Of a DNA stretch of 64,000 bases, positions 62,039 to 64,000 are shown in pieces. The notes beneath the pieces are model-generated. The model saw only the letters and a program-made list of their open reading frames with translations. It had not been told where the DNA came from and made no database searches. The first letter of the stretch is position 1; each line of letters begins with the position of its first letter. The stretch spans positions 79,935,234-79,999,233 of the forward strand of contig OY970827.1 of assembly GCA_963853835.1 (NCBI GenBank). The letters run 5' to 3'. The position numbers and the translations under genes were made by a program. Source of the stretch: Calendula officinalis. Taxonomy: Eukaryota; Streptophyta; Magnoliopsida; Asterales; Asteraceae.

Positions 62039-64000
62039 TTACAACGGGAAAGAAAACGGGGAAATACCCCAATCAACCGGATTACATAAAAATTTACTCC
62101 TATGTTTTAACCAAATAAGAGATGTATCAATTATATCACCCGCAATCACCAAATAATGCTTATGAAACTTGTTAAACACGACGTCGTTCCTCGCCTTCCA
62201 AACGTACCACAACGTGCAGTGTATAATTGTAGTTAATATATTCCTCTTTTTTGGACAATTTCCCCAATTGGTACCGAATTCAATAAGTTCTGTTATCGAG
62301 ACAAACGAATGGAGCGTGATGTTACACCAACTGAAAATCCAAGCAAGAACCTCCATCACCCGGGGACAATGGAGAAATACATGATCTACATCTTCATCAC
62401 CGTTGTTGCAAACTTTGCATGTAATTGAGTCGATATTAATGCCTCTTTTATCCAAGCTTTTAGCAACCGGAATTCGCCCCAATCCAACTCTCCAAACAAA
62501 ACAATTTACTTTGAGAGGGACACTTCGGCACCATGGCATCGTTACATAACCGGAAGAAGTCATCATATCATCAAGCCAACGTCGTATGTGGTAAACCTCT
62601 AAAGATCCATCACCAGAAATGTTGCATGATAAGCGATCTGGTGAAGAAATTAACCGAACATTACCTATAAGATGTAATAAGGAGATGAACTCACCCACCA
62701 ATAATTGATTGTTCAAGCCATGTTTCCACTCCCAGCTATAACCAGATGAAGTAATACGCTCCGATAACACACATGTTTTACATTTTTCGTTGGCGTATAA
62801 GTTGGGAAACCGGGACTGTAATGAAGTTCCACCAATCCATAAATCTTTCCAGAATAGAAAGGAATTACCATCACCAACCCGGAGTGAAAAAATGTCGCAA
62901 AAACCGTGATTAAGCTTCACGATCTCTGATTCAACTCTTGTGATATTCCGCCAAACTCCAACAGAATTGCATGAAGCCATCACATGGATCGGTTTCTGTT
63001 TTTGATTATGAATCGCCGAAATCACGTCCTTCCAAATAGACGGCTTACCGTCACGAAGACGCCACCACCATTTTATTAAAAGAGAAATATTTTGTGCCTT
63101 TAATGACCCGATACCAAGGCCACCCTTTGACTTTGGGGCTATTGCCGTGGACCAAGCAACCCAATTAATTTTCTTATCGCCCCATAAGAATCGTCTTCTA
63201 ATTTGTTCAAGATTATCGGTAACACAAGTGGGAGCCTTGAACAAAGAGAAGTAGTAAAGTGGTAAACTTCCAAGAACCGATTTAACTAGTGTCAACCTAC
63301 CACCAAATGATAGATTTTTTGCTTTCCACCCTGATAATTTTGAGTTAAATCGATTGATTACCGGAGCCCAATTTTTCTTTAAGTTCATATTAAGCCCGAC
63401 CGGAACCCCAAGGTAATTAAACGGAAGTATGCCCGGTACACAATGTAAAATATTGGCCCAATTATTTAGTAAAGATGTGGACACACCAATACCAAATAAG
63501 CTAGATTTATGAAAATTTACTTGAAGACCGGAGGAAACATTGAAGCACTTGAGAATTCTAGCAAGGTTTGATAAGTTTGTATTGGACCCTTCACCAACAA
63601 ATAATGCATCATCCGCATAAAATAAATGTGAGATCATAGGCCCGGTAGAACCAATTTTTTGAGCCTTAAAAACATTCTTTTCACAAGCCGATTTCATAGC
63701 TATATTGAGCCCTTCCATAGCTATGATGAAGAGAAAAGGTGATAGTGGGTCACCTTGACGTACCCCTCTTGATATGTGGAATTCTTTAGTTGGCGATCCA
63801 TTAATTAGAACCGAAGCAAAGGATGAAGAAAGACATCCCCGTATCCAACCACGCCATTTGACACCAAAATTCATTTGTACCATGATGGAATCAAGATAAC
63901 CCCAATTAATTGAATCGAAAGCTTTCTCAAAGTCAACTTTGAATAGAAACATCTTTTGTTTTGCGACTTTTGCCCATGAACATAATTCGTTGACCACCAA
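62039..64000 (-). CDS. LINE reverse transcriptase ORF2, partial (5' end off the right edge)
   Basis: Open for 653 residues up to the window edge. It contains the reverse transcriptase core (KVDFEKAFDSINW, SRGVRQGDPLSPFLF, then FYADDALF with the catalytic YADD), a thumb-like region, and the C-terminal reverse transcriptase zinc-binding domain (PLKVNCFVWR, CKVCNNGDEDVDHVFLHC). Plant L1-type LINEs have this order. The N-terminal endonuclease part lies beyond the edge. No frame breaks are seen in the visible part. Its 3' end lies within a gypsy LTR head, so it probably inserted there; a poly(A) tail could not be confirmed. Confidence 0.92.
   Translation of the reverse strand: MVVNELCSWAKVAKQKMFLFKVDFEKAFDSINWGYLDSIMVQMNFGVKWRGWIRGCLSSSFASVLINGSPTKEFHISRGVRQGDPLSPFLFIIAMEGLNIAMKSACEKNVFKAQKIGSTGPMISHLFYADDALFVGEGSNTNLSNLARILKCFNVSSGLQVNFHKSSLFGIGVSTSLLNNWANILHCVPGILPFNYLGVPVGLNMNLKKNWAPVINRFNSKLSGWKAKNLSFGGRLTLVKSVLGSLPLYYFSLFKAPTCVTDNLEQIRRRFLWGDKKINWVAWSTAIAPKSKGGLGIGSLKAQNISLLIKWWWRLRDGKPSIWKDVISAIHNQKQKPIHVMASCNSVGVWRNITRVESEIVKLNHGFCDIFSLRVGDGNSFLFWKDLWIGGTSLQSRFPNLYANEKCKTCVLSERITSSGYSWEWKHGLNNQLLVGEFISLLHLIGNVRLISSPDRLSCNISGDGSLEVYHIRRWLDDMMTSSGYVTMPWCRSVPLKVNCFVWRVGLGRIPVAKSLDKRGINIDSITCKVCNNGDEDVDHVFLHCPRVMEVLAWIFSWCNITLHSFVSITELIEFGTNWGNCPKKRNILTTIIHCTLWYVWKARNDVVFNKFHKHYLVIAGDIIDTSLIWLKHRSKFLCNPVDWGISPFSFPL

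Overview
This 64-kb window is plant nuclear DNA, almost certainly from a eudicot. It has intron-rich genes with GT-AG splice sites, AT-rich introns, Ty1/copia, Ty3/gypsy and LINE retrotransposons, and dense MITEs and SINEs. The style of the gag, pol and LINE proteins fits Asteraceae best, but that is inference. No prokaryotic, viral or CRISPR features were seen.

Layout. (1) 71-9436, minus strand: most of a CHD1-class chromatin remodeller (CHR5-like), 29 coding exons, with its C-terminal end off the left edge. (2) 10.5-18 kb: a decayed Ty3/gypsy pol fragment, a 2.35-kb solo LTR with perfect target-site duplications, and a decayed satellite-like array interrupted by a SINE and a MITE. (3) 18132-22645, plus strand: a plastid-type tyrosine/tryptophan permease of 14 exons; its last exon has a reading-frame problem. 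(4) 24532-32377: a young but disabled Ty1/copia element with both LTRs, followed by a 1.4-kb non-autonomous hAT element. (5) 35067-45292, plus strand: a complete nine-exon DDT/PHD protein (PTM-like, 1,491 residues) whose introns are full of MITEs and one nested retroelement with mismatched LTRs. (6) 46524-47277: a frameshifted DUF604 (GT31 Fringe-like) glycosyltransferase remnant. (7) 48-56 kb: LTR pieces, a Harbinger element inside a solo LTR, and Stowaway MITEs. (8) 56978-58965, plus strand: a two-exon trihelix factor close to PETAL LOSS (PTL), 488 residues. (9) 59-64 kb: two copies of one SINE family (one split by a solo LTR), a gypsy LTR head, and a LINE running off the right edge.

The four intact or near-intact genes (chromatin remodeller, permease, PHD regulator, trihelix factor) are ordinary plant genes with no sign of a joint pathway. 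What stands out is the mobile DNA. Many insertions can be read to the base, with target duplications of the length expected for their class, and this gives a clear nesting order at several sites. The most informative are a six-copy MULE-type MITE family with 8-10 bp duplications, a retroelement with unlike LTRs nested in one of those copies, and two solo LTRs of one family, one inside a SINE and one itself carrying a Harbinger element. I did not find a convincing new biochemical system.
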